Below, piece after piece: positions 25,046 to 36,336 of a stretch of DNA of 64,000 bases; positions within the stretch are counted from its first letter, which is position 1; every line of letters starts with the position of its first letter. The translations under genes were made by a program, and so were the position numbers. Below the pieces are notes generated by a model. That model was given only the letters and a program-made list of their open reading frames with translations. It did not search any database and was not told where the DNA came from. This stretch comes from Phycomyces blakesleeanus NRRL 1555(-) (taxonomy: Eukaryota > Mucoromycota > Mucoromycetes > Mucorales > Phycomycetaceae). Where the stretch lies: contig NW_017265141.1 of NCBI RefSeq assembly GCF_001638985.1, positions 489,001 to 553,000 on the forward strand, read 5' to 3'.

Positions 25046-26000
25046 CTACTTCTTCTTGGAGACACCAACGGTTCTGCCACGACGACCAGTGGTCTTGGTG
25101 TGCTGACCGCGGACACGGAGACCCCAGTAGTGACGGAGACCACGATGGGCACGGATCTTCTTCAGGCGCTCAAGATCGTCACGGAGCTTGGTGTCCAAGA
25201 CGTTGGAGATGACCTGGGAGTTCTTACCATCGACAATATCCTTCTGTCTGTTGAGGAACCAGTTGGGGATCTTGTACTGAGCAGGGTTCTGGAGAATGGT
25301 GACAATGCGCTCCAACTCTTCGTTGCTCAATTCACCGGCTCTATTATAATAAACAAATATACAAAAAATTAAGTATTCCAAAATTTCAATCAGGTCAAAC
25401 AAGTAAAAACCAATAAGAAAAAATTTACCTCTTGTTGAGGTCAACATCAGCCTTCTTGCAGGCAATGTTGGCGAAACGACGACCCACACCGCGGACGGAA
25501 GTCAAGGCGGTGACGATCTTGTTCTTACCGTCAACGTTGGTGTTGAGAAGACGGATAATGTGCTGGAACTGTAAGGGGTGTAACACGGTGATTAGTTAAC
25601 TATCGTACGAAAGGAAACGGTTCTAAGTTGTTTTTATTTCTATTTTCGTTTCTACACACCTGATTCCTCTCAGGAACAACGAGCGACTAAAGAAAGAAAA
25701 TCAAAGAAGCAATCCGGAATGGTTAGTTAGGGTTCCCTCTAAGAACTATTTGGTAGACAGTGGACGACAGTGAAGCTGTAACGACGAGACGAGACGACTT
25801 TGGTTGACGTGGGTGAATATATGTTCCAATATACAGGTCCGGCTGACGTTTTTTTTTCTAGACATCATCTATATCCATGCATCCATCCCCATCAACTAGT
25901 GCGCTGCACGTATCCTGTGTTGCCATCCAATGTGTATGTATCGTCGTATCCAGTCGTCTGTCATCCACCATCCATCCATACACTAGGTGTACCATACCAT
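25046..26000 (-). CDS. RPS18: 40S ribosomal protein S18 (uS13)
   Basis: Exons 25998-26000, 25660-25686, 25429-25568 and 25046-25340 give 154 residues. uS13 lies in the head of the small subunit at the contact with the large subunit. Key family stretches: [29 protein letters not shown] (helix-two-turn-helix), [20 protein letters not shown] and a basic KKK tail. The last three exons are certain. The start exon is inferred: no ATG occurs in the 170 nt above exon 2, and ATG|GTATGG at 25995-26000 gives a phase-0 intron directly after the initiator codon, a layout common in ribosomal-protein genes. A second ATG|GT five bases downstream (25993-25995) is an alternative. Confidence 0.93.
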
Positions 26001-26488
26001 CTTTATGAAAAGGGAGGATTGTAGATAGCCATGGGGAGCCGACGATATTGGCCCGGGAAGTGCTATTTGCACCAGCTTACTCGTCTACGTCATTAAATAT
26101 GTGACGTTCATAACCTTATTTTGTCTTTCATGTTACACGATGCTTTAAGCCAGTGAGCAAATTGATCCAGACTTTATGTGAGCAGCATAATTGTTTGATA
26201 TAGAAGGGATTAATATTGAGTACTAGTAGAGTATATATATATATATATATATATTTAAATGTGTCTGTTAAGAGTAGAAAATTTGCAAAAATAATTAATA
26301 AATTCAGTTGAATTCTCTTGTCAAAAAGTTGGTTTAATTTAATCAAGTGATTTTCTTCTCTCAAAAATAACTGCCATTCAATTACTTTGCTGTCTTTCAT
26401 AGTCGAAGACAACTCTGTCTACAATGATTTATTCTAATATAATATGTATAATATATATATCTGATTTTTTAAGAGAAAATACAATATT
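26001..26488. other. Spacer between RPS18 and the HAD phosphatase
   Basis: RPS18 promoter and the 3' flank of the phosphatase. A TA array lies at about 26230-26255. No gene seen. Confidence 0.6.
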
Positions 26489-27711
26489 CTATACATCAAC
26501 TACACTACAGAATCCTGTCTTTTCATCCTTCTCAATAACAGACTTGCGGTCTACCAAACGTTTGACCACATCATGAACATCATCAAATGTATCGAAGCTT
26601 ACAAAGGGAATAGAATATCTTTTGCAGTAAATTTCCAAATCACGATCTTTACGAGCAAACAGAACATCTGCATGTCTAGCAGCACTAATGTCGCTCACAC
26701 CATCACCACAAAACACAAAGATAGTGTCAGGGGAGGCTTTTGCTCTGGCGTCTGACAAGGCTAGTAAATGTATGTTAGTCATTATTTCCTAAATATTTCT
26801 CTTTCTTTAAAGAAAAATGAAAATTACTTACCAACTGACTTGTCGTTTCCATATTCACTGTACGTATATTTTATAAGCCAGAATAAACAGTTTAGTACTT
26901 TGAGGTAGGTAGATCTAAGTCTTAATTTTATAGAAGAAGAAATAAAGACAGACCTGTCATCTCTCCAGATAATTTTCCAATCTCTATCTTTGATTTCACC
27001 CTTATTGCAAATAATCTCAATATCTTTAGCCTTTTCTCCTAAAAAGTTCTTCATAATTCGCTCTAGAACTGGATAAAGACCACTTTTGATATCTAGTTAG
27101 TTTGCCATAATATAAGCACACTTTTTATTTATTTATTTAGTTTTTAGTATACCTGCTAACGACAGTAACCGGAATATCATGCTCACGACAATAATCATTA
27201 AAGGATAGGAACCCAGGATCGATGCGGCAATCTAGATTTAATGCGTGGATAAGTCAACAGGAACCAGAGATTATTCTGTTATAATTATATATTTTATTTA
27301 CAAAGATACTTTACCATTCAAGTATTTTGCCCAGGCTTCGTCCCAGCTTATATGAACTGAATCCCACATTTCTTGAACGGCGTCCCTAGAATAATTGTAC
27401 AAATAAATAAAAAGCATATGTTAGATAAGCATCTAAATTGAAACATTATTCTTGTGCGCCATATAGAAACTTACTTGTAGCTAAGGGCATGATCCATTAT
27501 TTTGTGTTCTAGTACACGTCTACGTTCCGGTCCCAAAGAGAGTTCGTCGTCAATAAGCAATAGGCCAGTATCTAAAGGGATGACTAATGAGCATAATGTC
27601 TAACTCATGAAGGAAAGTTCCTCATTTGGAAATTTGTTTGTAATTACCATCAAGGGATAATGTGCCATCAAAGTCAGTGAACACTTGTACTTTTACTTTG
27701 GAATCAGTCAT
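26489..27711 (-). CDS. HAD-superfamily phosphatase, yeast YNL010W-like
   Basis: Seven exons (27648-27711, 27475-27571, 27315-27385, 27153-27231, 26954-27082, 26832-26857, 26489-26760) give 245 residues. HAD motif I is FTDFDGTLS, with the nucleophile and acid/base aspartates. Motif II is VVSSGLYP, the Lys loop is GNDKS and motif IV is CGDGVSDISAA. The C-terminal LFARKDRDLEIYCK and SFDTFDDV stretches match the YNL010W subgroup of phosphoserine-phosphatase-like enzymes. It hydrolyses a small phosphorylated metabolite; the substrate is not shown by sequence. Exon 6 is only 26 nt. Divergent from the RPAIN-like gene. Confidence 0.9.
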
Positions 27712-28197
27712 CTCGCAGTTAATGAACAAGGAATAAGAGAGGAAGCACTAGTCCTTGTTAGTTTAAAATAATAAAAAGGGCTTTCAATGGGTTTATTTGA
27801 GTTCCCGATGTTGTAGGATAAAAACTAATGAAGTTTTTAATCTATTTGCCTGTTGTCTTCAATTATAAAAACAATCTAAAGAGGTTTCTCAGACAGATAT
27901 GAACTGTAACTAACAATAACAATCATATTAATTCCAGCAGTAATGATCGATTACTTTATTTGATATATGTATATAATGTCTTGATTGATATTTTGACTCT
28001 AGATCGAAACTATGGCAGTTGTCAGGACAAGTCTGATGAATACAGGAAATTAAGGTACAAATCTTCCGATATATCCAGAGGTACATGATTTCGTTGTATT
28101 ACTATTGAATTTTGGCGGGAAATAATGGACAATTAAGTAGTTTCAGCCACTTGGTACGAACACAGTTAAATTATTTTCTAATCTTAAATTACTAATA

Positions 28198-28247
28198 AAA
28201 ATGTTTCGATTTTAATAATAATACTAATAATTAAATCGAAACATTTT
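28198..28247. repeat. Short inverted repeat (hairpin)
   Basis: Arms containing ATGTTTCGATTT and its complement (about 17-19 nt each, one single-base bulge) flank a 13-14 nt AT-rich loop. Confidence 0.75.
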
Positions 28248-28603
28248 TTTTGTTTTACTTGATTATTGGTAATAAGCATTACTATTGTATAGCCTACAAG
28301 ATTATTATTTAGTAATATAATAGCATCTTGTATACTTAACATGACGAGTACTAGATACTTTAATATACAAAATAAAATAAATTTAAGTGTAAGTTGTTAG
28401 TACATAGTCACCAATCATTCCACTTAAACTTTTTTGTAAAACTATAAAATATTATCTATAATAGACTTCCTGCATTATATATATATATACATACAACCAT
28501 GCTTGTTTAACAGCTTAAATTTCATAATTTTAAAGATATTGAACCGTGCACATCAAATTTGTACCTTTATTTTTCGGATGTTTAATATATGATAGAGTTA
28601 CTA

Positions 28604-28763
28604 GGGGTTTCTCAAGCATATGCCAAAGCCCTAAACGTTAATAAGGGTTTTTATATATGATTTAATGATTTCCTTAAACTAGTGGTTTTTAGAGGTGAGC
28701 CTCCAAACGTTTTTTCAAGACAAAAGTCTAATACAAGGCTTTGGCGTACGCTTGAGAAACCCC
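28604..28763. mobile_element. 160-bp MITE-like element
   Basis: Imperfect inverted repeats of about 27 nt: left begins GGGGTTTCTCAAGC (28604 onward), right ends GCTTGAGAAACCCC (to 28763), sharing also the inner GCCAAAGCC/GGCTTTGGC block. The interior has no coding capacity. Flanks are CTA and TTA, so a TA-type target is possible but not clear. Confidence 0.65.
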
Positions 28764-28968
28764 TTATAGCCTTGAATATTCAAAAAGGTATTCAAAGAAA
28801 TAATCGAACAGCATATCTGGAGTACTAAATTATAAAACAATATCATTGGTTAATATTAGGATTTCATATTTTTTTCTTAGAATATTCATAATTGAGTACT
28901 GCTTAATACCGAGGCTTGTTTTTTTCTCTCCCTCTCTTTATTTCACTTCATTCAATTCTTAAACTAAC

Positions 28969-29826
28969 ATGGACACGATGGATTGGACAAGCGAAGCACA
29001 TCGTGCGCCAATCAAGCGAAATAATAAAGAAAAGAATAAAGAATGGAAAGATAGATTTAGACAGCAATGGGTCGATCGCGTGAAATCATCAAGGCAAGAA
29101 CGAGATAATAAAAGACGAGGAGACACGGTATGCAAGCAACCACACAGATAACTTTAACCAACTAATTCTGGTTCCTGAATCTTAAAATCAGTGGATGCAA
29201 ATAATTGTTAAAGAAGAATGGGAATCCTTCAAAAAAGAGAACGAGGAAGCAATGCGATTCGAAGGTGTTCACATTACTGATCAGGACATTGAAGAAGAAA
29301 TCATGTCAGATGAATCAATGAGTGAGTATAGATTTCAGCAAGTTCTTAAGCTGGTGAATTTACCCATTTTTCTTTAAAAAATAATCTCTGTTCCGAGAAG
29401 AGCGTTATGACACTTCCTACGAGGATTTCTTACAAGAAGAACAAAACACAATAGCAGCTGCAATTGCTATGTACGAAGAAGCTCAATCACAAGAAAGCTT
29501 TGCACAGTATAATATGTGTCAACCGAGAATGCAGTGCTTCAATTGTGCACAATTCACTCTACAGCCTTCTATTCGAACAAACCAAAGCAGAGGCGTAATG
29601 TGTACCTATTGCAACTTTAATGCCACCGAACAGGCAAGATATGATATTAGAAACAAACCTATATTTCTGACAAAAAAGAATCCAATAGGCTGCGCTCATG
29701 ATTCAAAAGAACCATCAAGAGCATGTCACTGTTTGTTCTGGTCGTATAGGATACATGCTTGAGCCCGGAAATGATGAGAGTATCATAGCCGTGTGCGATG
29801 TTTGTGACATGTGTACTATATTTTGA
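28969..29826 (+). CDS. RPA-interacting protein (RPAIN/RIP-alpha family)
   Basis: Four exons (28969-29127, 29192-29321, 29398-29633, 29689-29826) give 220 residues, the usual size. The family binds replication protein A and acts as its nuclear import adaptor. The N-terminal basic helix (WKDRFRQQWVDRVKSSRQ) matches RPA_interact_N. The acidic middle part follows, and the C-terminal zinc-binding part has CFNC, CTYC, then EHVTVCSG and CDVCDMC. Without the last intron the frame ends in WSYRIHA and loses the final cysteines. The intron 29634-29688 begins GCAAGA and ends AATAG with a CTGAC branch-like motif, so it is read as GC-AG, not as a frameshift. Confidence 0.85.
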
Positions 29827-30617
29827 TTAAAGCGACTAGTTAAGATTAGTTTATGTATAAAAATGGTGTTCATGAATAGAAAATAAACTGTATATTATTT
29901 CAAAAAAAAAAGACCGGTATTTTAGCTTGATTAAAATTAAGATCTGAATAAGTAATCTTGTTACTTAATGTATGAATCAAAGTAATAAGACAGAGATATA
30001 TAATAATGATATGGAAATATAGCACTTGAACTAGAAAATTAACCATCGCAAGGTCAAGCTATCTTAGGTTTTAATATTGCCAAATCGATTAACGAAAAAT
30101 AAAAGTTAAAAGTAACAGAAACACAAAATTCTTCATAGAACTTGTCAATATTTTGTGCCATTAATCAGGTACACAATCTCTGTTCAAGGTCAATGTTTGT
30201 CAGATAATGCTTTTTGCTTAAATGACTTCATAGCTCCAAACATTTTTTTTAAATACGGTTTATATGGTACGATTTTATCACTAGACGCTACTATCTTTTT
30301 TATTCCATTGTTTCTTAATCGTACATACTTTACTGAGAGCAAAAGGAATATAATAAATGAATGATGTGCATAAAAACACATTGTACTTTTGATTGTTCTT
30401 GATACATTTGATACCAATTGTAAAAGGCACAATCTCTATTTACAGGGCAGCAATACTCTATATCATGTTTTAGCCGTATGAACTTATACTTAACATTATA
30501 TAAGTCATATACTACACAAATCCCATTTGAAGGGGCGCTGTGGTTTTGGGAAAAGAAAAGTCTGTACTTGCTGCAAACTTGGGTTTAGTACCGAATGTAC
30601 CATGTGACTGGTTCTCT
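29827..30617. other. Spacer between RPAIN-like and Ybp-family genes
   Basis: AT-rich, no recognised gene. The small frames at 30155-30364 and 30190-30432 look like noise. The start of the downstream gene is not sharply defined: the frame is open from about 30532, but the first ATG is at 30618. Confidence 0.5.
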
Positions 30618-33600
30618 ATGCGTGCTAGTTGGGACAATGCCATCCATCTAATTGATGACATTGGTCTGAACATGGAAACATTTACTACAAACACAAATTC
30701 TCTTACTCTTCATGATGTTTCAAATAAATCAGAGATTCCCAATGAGCAAGAACTTTCACAGCAAAAATTAATTGTAAATGATGGATTCCACCAACTTGTC
30801 GAGGTACATATATGAAATATACGCGCAAAGAGCAACACAGAAAAATAACTTGGGGAACAGAGTTTTAGAAAAATGGAGAATAGCCAGAATATCGATCGAA
30901 CACATAATTATCTACTTGAAGATGAAAGAAAAATTTTAGAGGTTCTGAGAGTTACATTGGAAAAGGCTGAGAGCTTTTGCGCTTCTTCACAATATAGTCT
31001 ACTTAGTCTTGTGCATAATATACTTCTTGGAGGGATACCTAATGAAGAGACTATGCTTTCTCTCAGTTCAAATTTGCTGGTAAGATATATGGGGCTATAT
31101 CACGGCTCCTTTACTGGAACTAACACAAATTTATTCTATTCAATTTTTATGGAAAAAAGGACGGGCTGATCAAAGATTTTGGATGGGAGCTTTTTGACTA
31201 CATACACCCATTTTTGATTTCTACAAATGGAAGTATTGAAGAATGTTCCAAGGTTCGGAAAGTTGCTAGCTCTATACTTTCTCATATTGGCGATGTGTAC
31301 AGCTTCCGTGATTTACACATGATTGTATGTGAGCGACTAAGCTTCATTGACTGGGATACATGCTTTCCAGACGAAGAAGCATGTTTAAAGTCGGCCATAC
31401 AATCAGTAGAAATATTCAAGCAACTTGGAAAAGGCATGTTACAAAAAAATACACCCAATGAAATATCCTTGTGACTTGTCCTAGGTTATAATACTTTATA
31501 TATTTGATCAGTCTTTGAGAGAGCTACTGGAACAAAGCGTATAGATGATTTTATTCTTTATCCAGTCAAATATTGCGCCAGAACTCTTTCATTTCTTGAA
31601 AGAATATTGTGCGATTTCTCTTCTTTCGGGCTATCAAAGCATAAACAAAGTCGCTGGGATGATATCCTGCTCACGTTGACAAACAGTATATTGGATTTTA
31701 TTGAGTATGGCTCAAAACTAGTATTCAATACTGATCAAATGCAGGTATTTGTGCTTATCTATAAAGTTTTCACTCTTATAAACGATACATATATACATAC
31801 TTTGCTTATAAAAATCCAACCAAATAAATAGCAATGCAAGCCTGAGACTTTTGAGAGTAATGATATGATGAGACGTCGTTATTTGTTCGTTTATCTCTTG
31901 GCTTTATTGTTTGAGAAGATTATTCTTAATCTTGACATGGAATTATCAAAGAAATACTACAGCCGCTTCCATTCAAGATACAATATTAGAACTCCAAGCC
32001 AAACCCAAGAAATTCATCAATCCTCAACCAAGAAAAAGAGCTCTCTTGTATCGGATATGATTTTCAGATCTACAGTAAATATCAATAATATAGCAAAAGT
32101 CGTTCAATTTCTATTAAAAGCCCTTCAATCCTTTCGCTTTTTTTAACAAAATAAATGTACATAACAACCATAGAAAATCGCAACATTACTTGGAGTTACG
32201 TTTGATGAAATCTTACAAATTAAACGATATCCGTCGATATCTTCGGAAAGACGAGGACTAGCGCAAGCTTCAGTACATGGTAAAAATAATGTTCTAGGTT
32301 AAAGTCTGCAAAAATTTTATCCCAGTTATTTTATTTCATTCATGTTTCCATTCTTATATAACAAAAGGATCCAAGGATATGGAAATCGATGAAGATGGGA
32401 TTAATTGCGAAAGCTTTCCATTGTCTTACAATAGTATTGTGACAATGCTTGCTATAGCAATCAATGATTTATGTCTTTACGATGAAAAATCGGAATATCC
32501 TTGCTTAAATGTCTTCCCATTGGGGATCGACCTTATGTGGGTTGCGAGAGAATTCACAGGAATTATAATGAACTTGCTCACAAAGTAAAGTATAATTAAG
32601 TAAAACAGAAACGGAAAATTCATCAATTGTTTTATTGCTCTATTTCATATTAGTTCTGCAAATGGCCCATGGATCGACAAAGGCCTTTTGATACTTTTAT
32701 ACTTATCTGATAATGTAGAGGCCCAGCTCACATTAGAGATTCTGGACAAGAAAATTAAGGGACCTTTGGGCGATGAGAAAGAATTCCCGGCATCTAGAGT
32801 GTTAGAGGTAATAAAAAAATGCATGCTCGATCTACTTTTGTTTAATCCAAACATTGAACTACAGATTATTTCTTCTGTAGCTTCCTTATCAGACATTTCA
32901 AACGTTCGATTCCTTTCTCACCAACTCATTTCAAGCTTACTTGAAATGTGCAGTGACGAAGTCCGAATGTTCGCCTTTACAGAGCTTCTTGAAAGATGCC
33001 CTTACCCATCAATGAAGACAGCATCTATTGGACTATTCAAAAACCAAATAAATGGAGCTTTTAATTCTAAAAAAGATAGGGTGAGCTAAATGTTTAGCTA
33101 TACAGAAAATACTTATTCTTGTTATACATAGCCCCCATCTGTATTCGCGAGTCCTGTTATTGTCGATAAGTTCTTCCCGATCCTATTCCGTACAAGCAAG
33201 AAATGGTGTACAGAAGAAGACACGTTTTGGGACGACTACAGCTATCAAATGCAGGCTCTAAATCTTTATCTATTCTTGTTAATTTGTGATAAATCTGAAA
33301 ACAGGGTAAATAATTGGAGCAAAGTATTCACTTTGTTGGTCCCTGTCTAATCCAAATTGCTCTTTAGACAACCGTTTTTGATCAGGAAAAGCAAGTATGG
33401 ATGAATAATGAGTATATTCACCATCTTGAAGTAACCATTGATACAATTATGGAGAGACACAAAAAGGATTCAAATGATAGCGATGAGCAGGTAAGAACAG
33501 TTTTATATAACGTGTGTATCCTCTTTCTTACATGCCAGCAAAATATCAGCAGTCAGGAATAAGACTGATGAATCTTGAAATGATGAAAAACGTGATCGAG

Positions 33601-33633
33601 CAGATCAAGCAACGTATGACTTTGAGCGTTTAA
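30618..33633 (+). CDS. Ybp/Alf4/glomulin-family protein
   Basis: Eleven exons (30618-30803, 30861-31079, 31160-31433, 31512-31744, 31832-32074, 32174-32279, 32368-32584, 32654-33080, 33132-33305, 33368-33490, 33553-33633) give 760 residues. It is an all-helical protein. The best family mark is ELLERCPYPSMKTASIGLFKN, close to the conserved CPF.xMR block of the YAP-binding/Alf4/glomulin family (fungal Ybp1/Ybp2, animal glomulin). Yeast members act in the Yap1 oxidative-stress relay or at kinetochores; glomulin inhibits Rbx1. Which role applies here cannot be read. The third intron (31434-31511) has a GC donor in this model. The last acceptor is CAG at 33550-33552; an earlier CAG would give a seven-residue end. 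Confidence 0.72.
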
Positions 33634-34081
33634 TAGCATTAAATCCGGTGATTTTTTTATTGATTTTTTCTTGGTTGTTGTCAATAAAACATATAAATTT
33701 TCTCTTATCAAGTATATACCCAAGAGATAACTTCGTTATACGTTATCTTTTTTATTTATTTTTTATTATTCTATTATACCTTTGAGTAAGGCAGTGTAAA
33801 TATATCATAAAATGTCTTTGAATCTATAGCTTCTGATATCAATTTATCGTGAGCTGATCTTTACAGAGATAAATAAAATATCATATATAATTTTTAATCA
33901 AGTTTTTGTACATTTTTGAAAAAGTGAAAAGGAAATAATAAGAAAAGTACAGCGGCGTGTGCTTTTTTTGATAGTATAGTATATAATAAGCTATGTAAAT
34001 AATGTATTAGATTTGCCCGTCTAGGTATTTTAATATTGAATAAACATGCGAAGTGATTGATTCCCAATAATCAGTGTGGTT
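33634..34081. other. Convergent 3' spacer between Ybp-family and Sds3-family genes
   Basis: Both genes end into this 448-nt AT-rich interval. No gene or clear hairpin seen. Confidence 0.6.
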
Positions 34082-35371
34082 TTAAGAACCGAGTTTTTTG
34101 GGAGTATCCTTTGATTTCGTAATGCTCTAAGACAAAAAATATTAGAGTCTTCATTACAACATCAGGAAATAAAACTTACCTTGCGTATCAAGGCCAAGTC
34201 TGAATCGAGTTCTGCTACATTCATTGCTGTGAGAGCAGTATCAAGGTTTGCTCTATCTTTCATACGTAATAGATGAAAATCAGGTTAAGGATAATGTACA
34301 TCAAGCGTTCAAAGTAGCCTTATAAAGAGGAATAAAAAAGAAAAAGGATATGATCCACAGTGTGGCGGCGGTTTGCTACTGCACGAAGCATTCCGCTTTT
34401 CTTTACAAAAACCTTTTCAACGTTTAGAAGCTCTTGACCTATTCTGAGCTTGTTGCGACTTCGTGTAAACATAGGCTCTGCTAGTTTGTTGTGGGGAGAA
34501 GAATGTGAGTTACAAGGTAAATTAGCATTAAAATATTCATTGATTTATTTATCTTAATTACCTTCCGCTATTTCTATAGATTTGTTGGTGCCTTTGTTAT
34601 TGTACCGTTCAGTGGATTTGTCGTTGGCTGCGTCAGGATTCTTTTCACTGATTCTTAGGCGCTTATTTTTTTCTTCAAGGAAGCTACCTATAGCTGCTTG
34701 GAGCTCATGTCTGTCTGTCTAAAAAAAATAAAGGAATTAATCTAGTCATCAGCAGAATACTTGTTTCCTTTTTTATTTTATATTAGATAACATACTAAGA
34801 GTTCGTTTTCTACCGTCTTTCTTTCATTGTCGTACTGTTTCTCGATACATGCAAGTTGATACTCCATTGATATTTTTGCTTGTTTTATTGCGCTGTTACG
34901 AATGTCTGTAAGGTTCTTTATCTGTTCCTTGAAAGGTTCATATTCCTCTGTTTTAATCGTGTTTGTACAAAAAAATATGTTAGTCACTGACTTGATAAAT
35001 GATTTAGTGGTACGACGGCTTGGTTGTACCTTTTTGAACTGATTCGAGCTGCTCTTTTAATAGACATAGCTTCTTTCTGTAAGTTCTATAAAAAATGCCC
35101 AAAATTCGAGGTTATTTTTTTCTTAAAAAAATAAAAATTCTTTTTAAAAAATAAATAAAATAAAAATAAAAGAATCGCTTACTCCTCTTTAGAGGCTAAA
35201 AACTTCGTTTCAATGCTTCCAATCGCAATACTATACTCTTTTGCTTTTCTTGAAACAGAAGAAAGCTCTGTAGAATCTTCGTCTACCGTTTCTACCTCTA
35301 ATTCTTCTAATTCTTTTACTTCTTCTACGTTTTTTACTTTTTCATCTTCATCTTCATTTTCATCGTCGTCA

Positions 35372-35403
<32 letters not shown>

Positions 35404-36336
35404 GTCTTCTTCTTCTTCTTCTTCATCATCATCATCATCTCCTTCTTCTTCTTCTAATAAGTAAATAAATAAATATGTTTCTTGGACATTAGATATGTAT
35501 AGTAATGTATATATATATGTTTGTTTGGTAAATTATTAATGATATAGAGTTAGTGGGTTTAATCTTATTCTTATTATTACTATTCTTATTTTACCTATCT
35601 GATAGTCTCTCTTTAAAACACATGTTTCTTCTGGGTTATCAGAAGATAAAGAAGTTTCGATTTCAGAGCCACTTGAAGGAATTATAAGATCCTTTTTGTA
35701 GTCTTGTTTTTTGAATTTTTGAATATGTTGTGTGTGTGTGGATAGAGAAGCAGGTGTAAATGGGTAGCTACGCTTGTTGGACTCTTTTTCTTTGTACGTA
35801 GTTTGGCTATTATTGGAATTACTTCGCCAAGATTTTTCGTACGCCTCATTTTCGTCATAGTTATAATTTCCGTAGTAATCTTTGTAAGTGTGATGGACGT
35901 TATTATTATAACTGTAATCCGAGAATTGAGATTCTGAATAATATGGATATTCATGCGCTTCGTTGTGATCCCATTGGGAAGTATGAGAGCTGTAGGGATT
36001 ATTATATTGTGGAGCATACGACATACTACTATCATTGTAATTGTCTTGCCCCAAATTATAATCATCATACCAGTCTTGCTCATATTCATCCTCTTGGTAC
36101 ATATAAGAGGTGTCAAAGCCTTCTGGCTCAATCCAGTCTGAATAATATTGTTCTTCATCCATATAATCATAGTTTTCATTATTTTCATAATATGTGATAG
36201 GCATATATTGCTCTTCGTAATAAGTTTGGTGAGACTGGTGTGAGTTTGACTTCAAACTTCGCTGAGTATATTGCGATGGTAGATGAGCCGGCGACATCGA
36301 TTGAGATGACCATTTGTGCTGATCGTCTGTGTACAT
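34082..36336 (-). CDS. Sds3/BRMS1-family subunit of the Sin3-Rpd3 deacetylase complex
   Basis: Eight exons (35595-36336, 35183-35453, 35030-35085, 34796-34947, 34562-34718, 34352-34480, 34180-34265, 34082-34126) give 545 residues. The Sds3-like coiled core spans about residues 310-420: EYSIAIGSIETKFLASKEE, YRKKLCLLKEQLESVQK, then IRNSAIKQAKISMEYQLACIEKQYDNERK. Family members bridge Sin3 and the Rpd3-type deacetylase and so silence transcription. The first exon is a Tyr/Asn/Gln/Glu-rich low-complexity domain, unusually long and prion-like in composition. It is followed by a Glu/Asp run encoded by GAN triplets (35397-35453). The intron 34266-34351 is AT-AC and U12-type; see finding. Confidence 0.8.
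34266..34351 (-). other. U12-type AT-AC intron in the Sds3-family gene
   Basis: On the minus strand the intron starts ATATCCTTTTT, the exact minor-spliceosome donor consensus. It contains TCCTTAAC (34284-34291), the U12 branch-site consensus, 17-18 nt before its end, and ends ATTAC. Removing these 86 nt joins exon ...GTG GAT C to GT ATG AAA..., restoring an open frame into the last two exons. No GT-AG alternative in the vicinity keeps the frame open. Confidence 0.85.
35397..35453 (-). repeat. GAN trinucleotide run coding for Asp/Glu
   Basis: Mixed GAC, GAT and GAA triplets encode an uninterrupted acidic stretch in the Sds3-family protein; the tract continues less purely to about 35340. Length is likely polymorphic. 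Confidence 0.9.

Larger units (their letters stand above)
27712..28968. other. Divergent spacer between HAD phosphatase and RPAIN-like gene
   Basis: No gene. It contains a hairpin (28198-28247) and a 160-bp TIR element (28604-28763), listed separately. A short pyrimidine-rich leader (28920-28945) precedes the RPAIN-like start. Confidence 0.6.

Noticed and set aside
29689..29762. Frameshift pseudogene in the RPAIN-like gene
   Set aside because: A 55-nt GC-AG intron with branch-like CTGAC explains the frame change without any mutation.
34266..34480. Gene end of the Sds3-family protein at a stop after VDHILFLFYSSL
   Set aside because: That stop is inside the AT-AC intron; excision leads in frame to two further exons.
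35682..36188. 168-codon minus-strand frame rich in Ile, Met and Thr
   Set aside because: Alternative frame over the low-complexity first exon of the Sds3-family gene.
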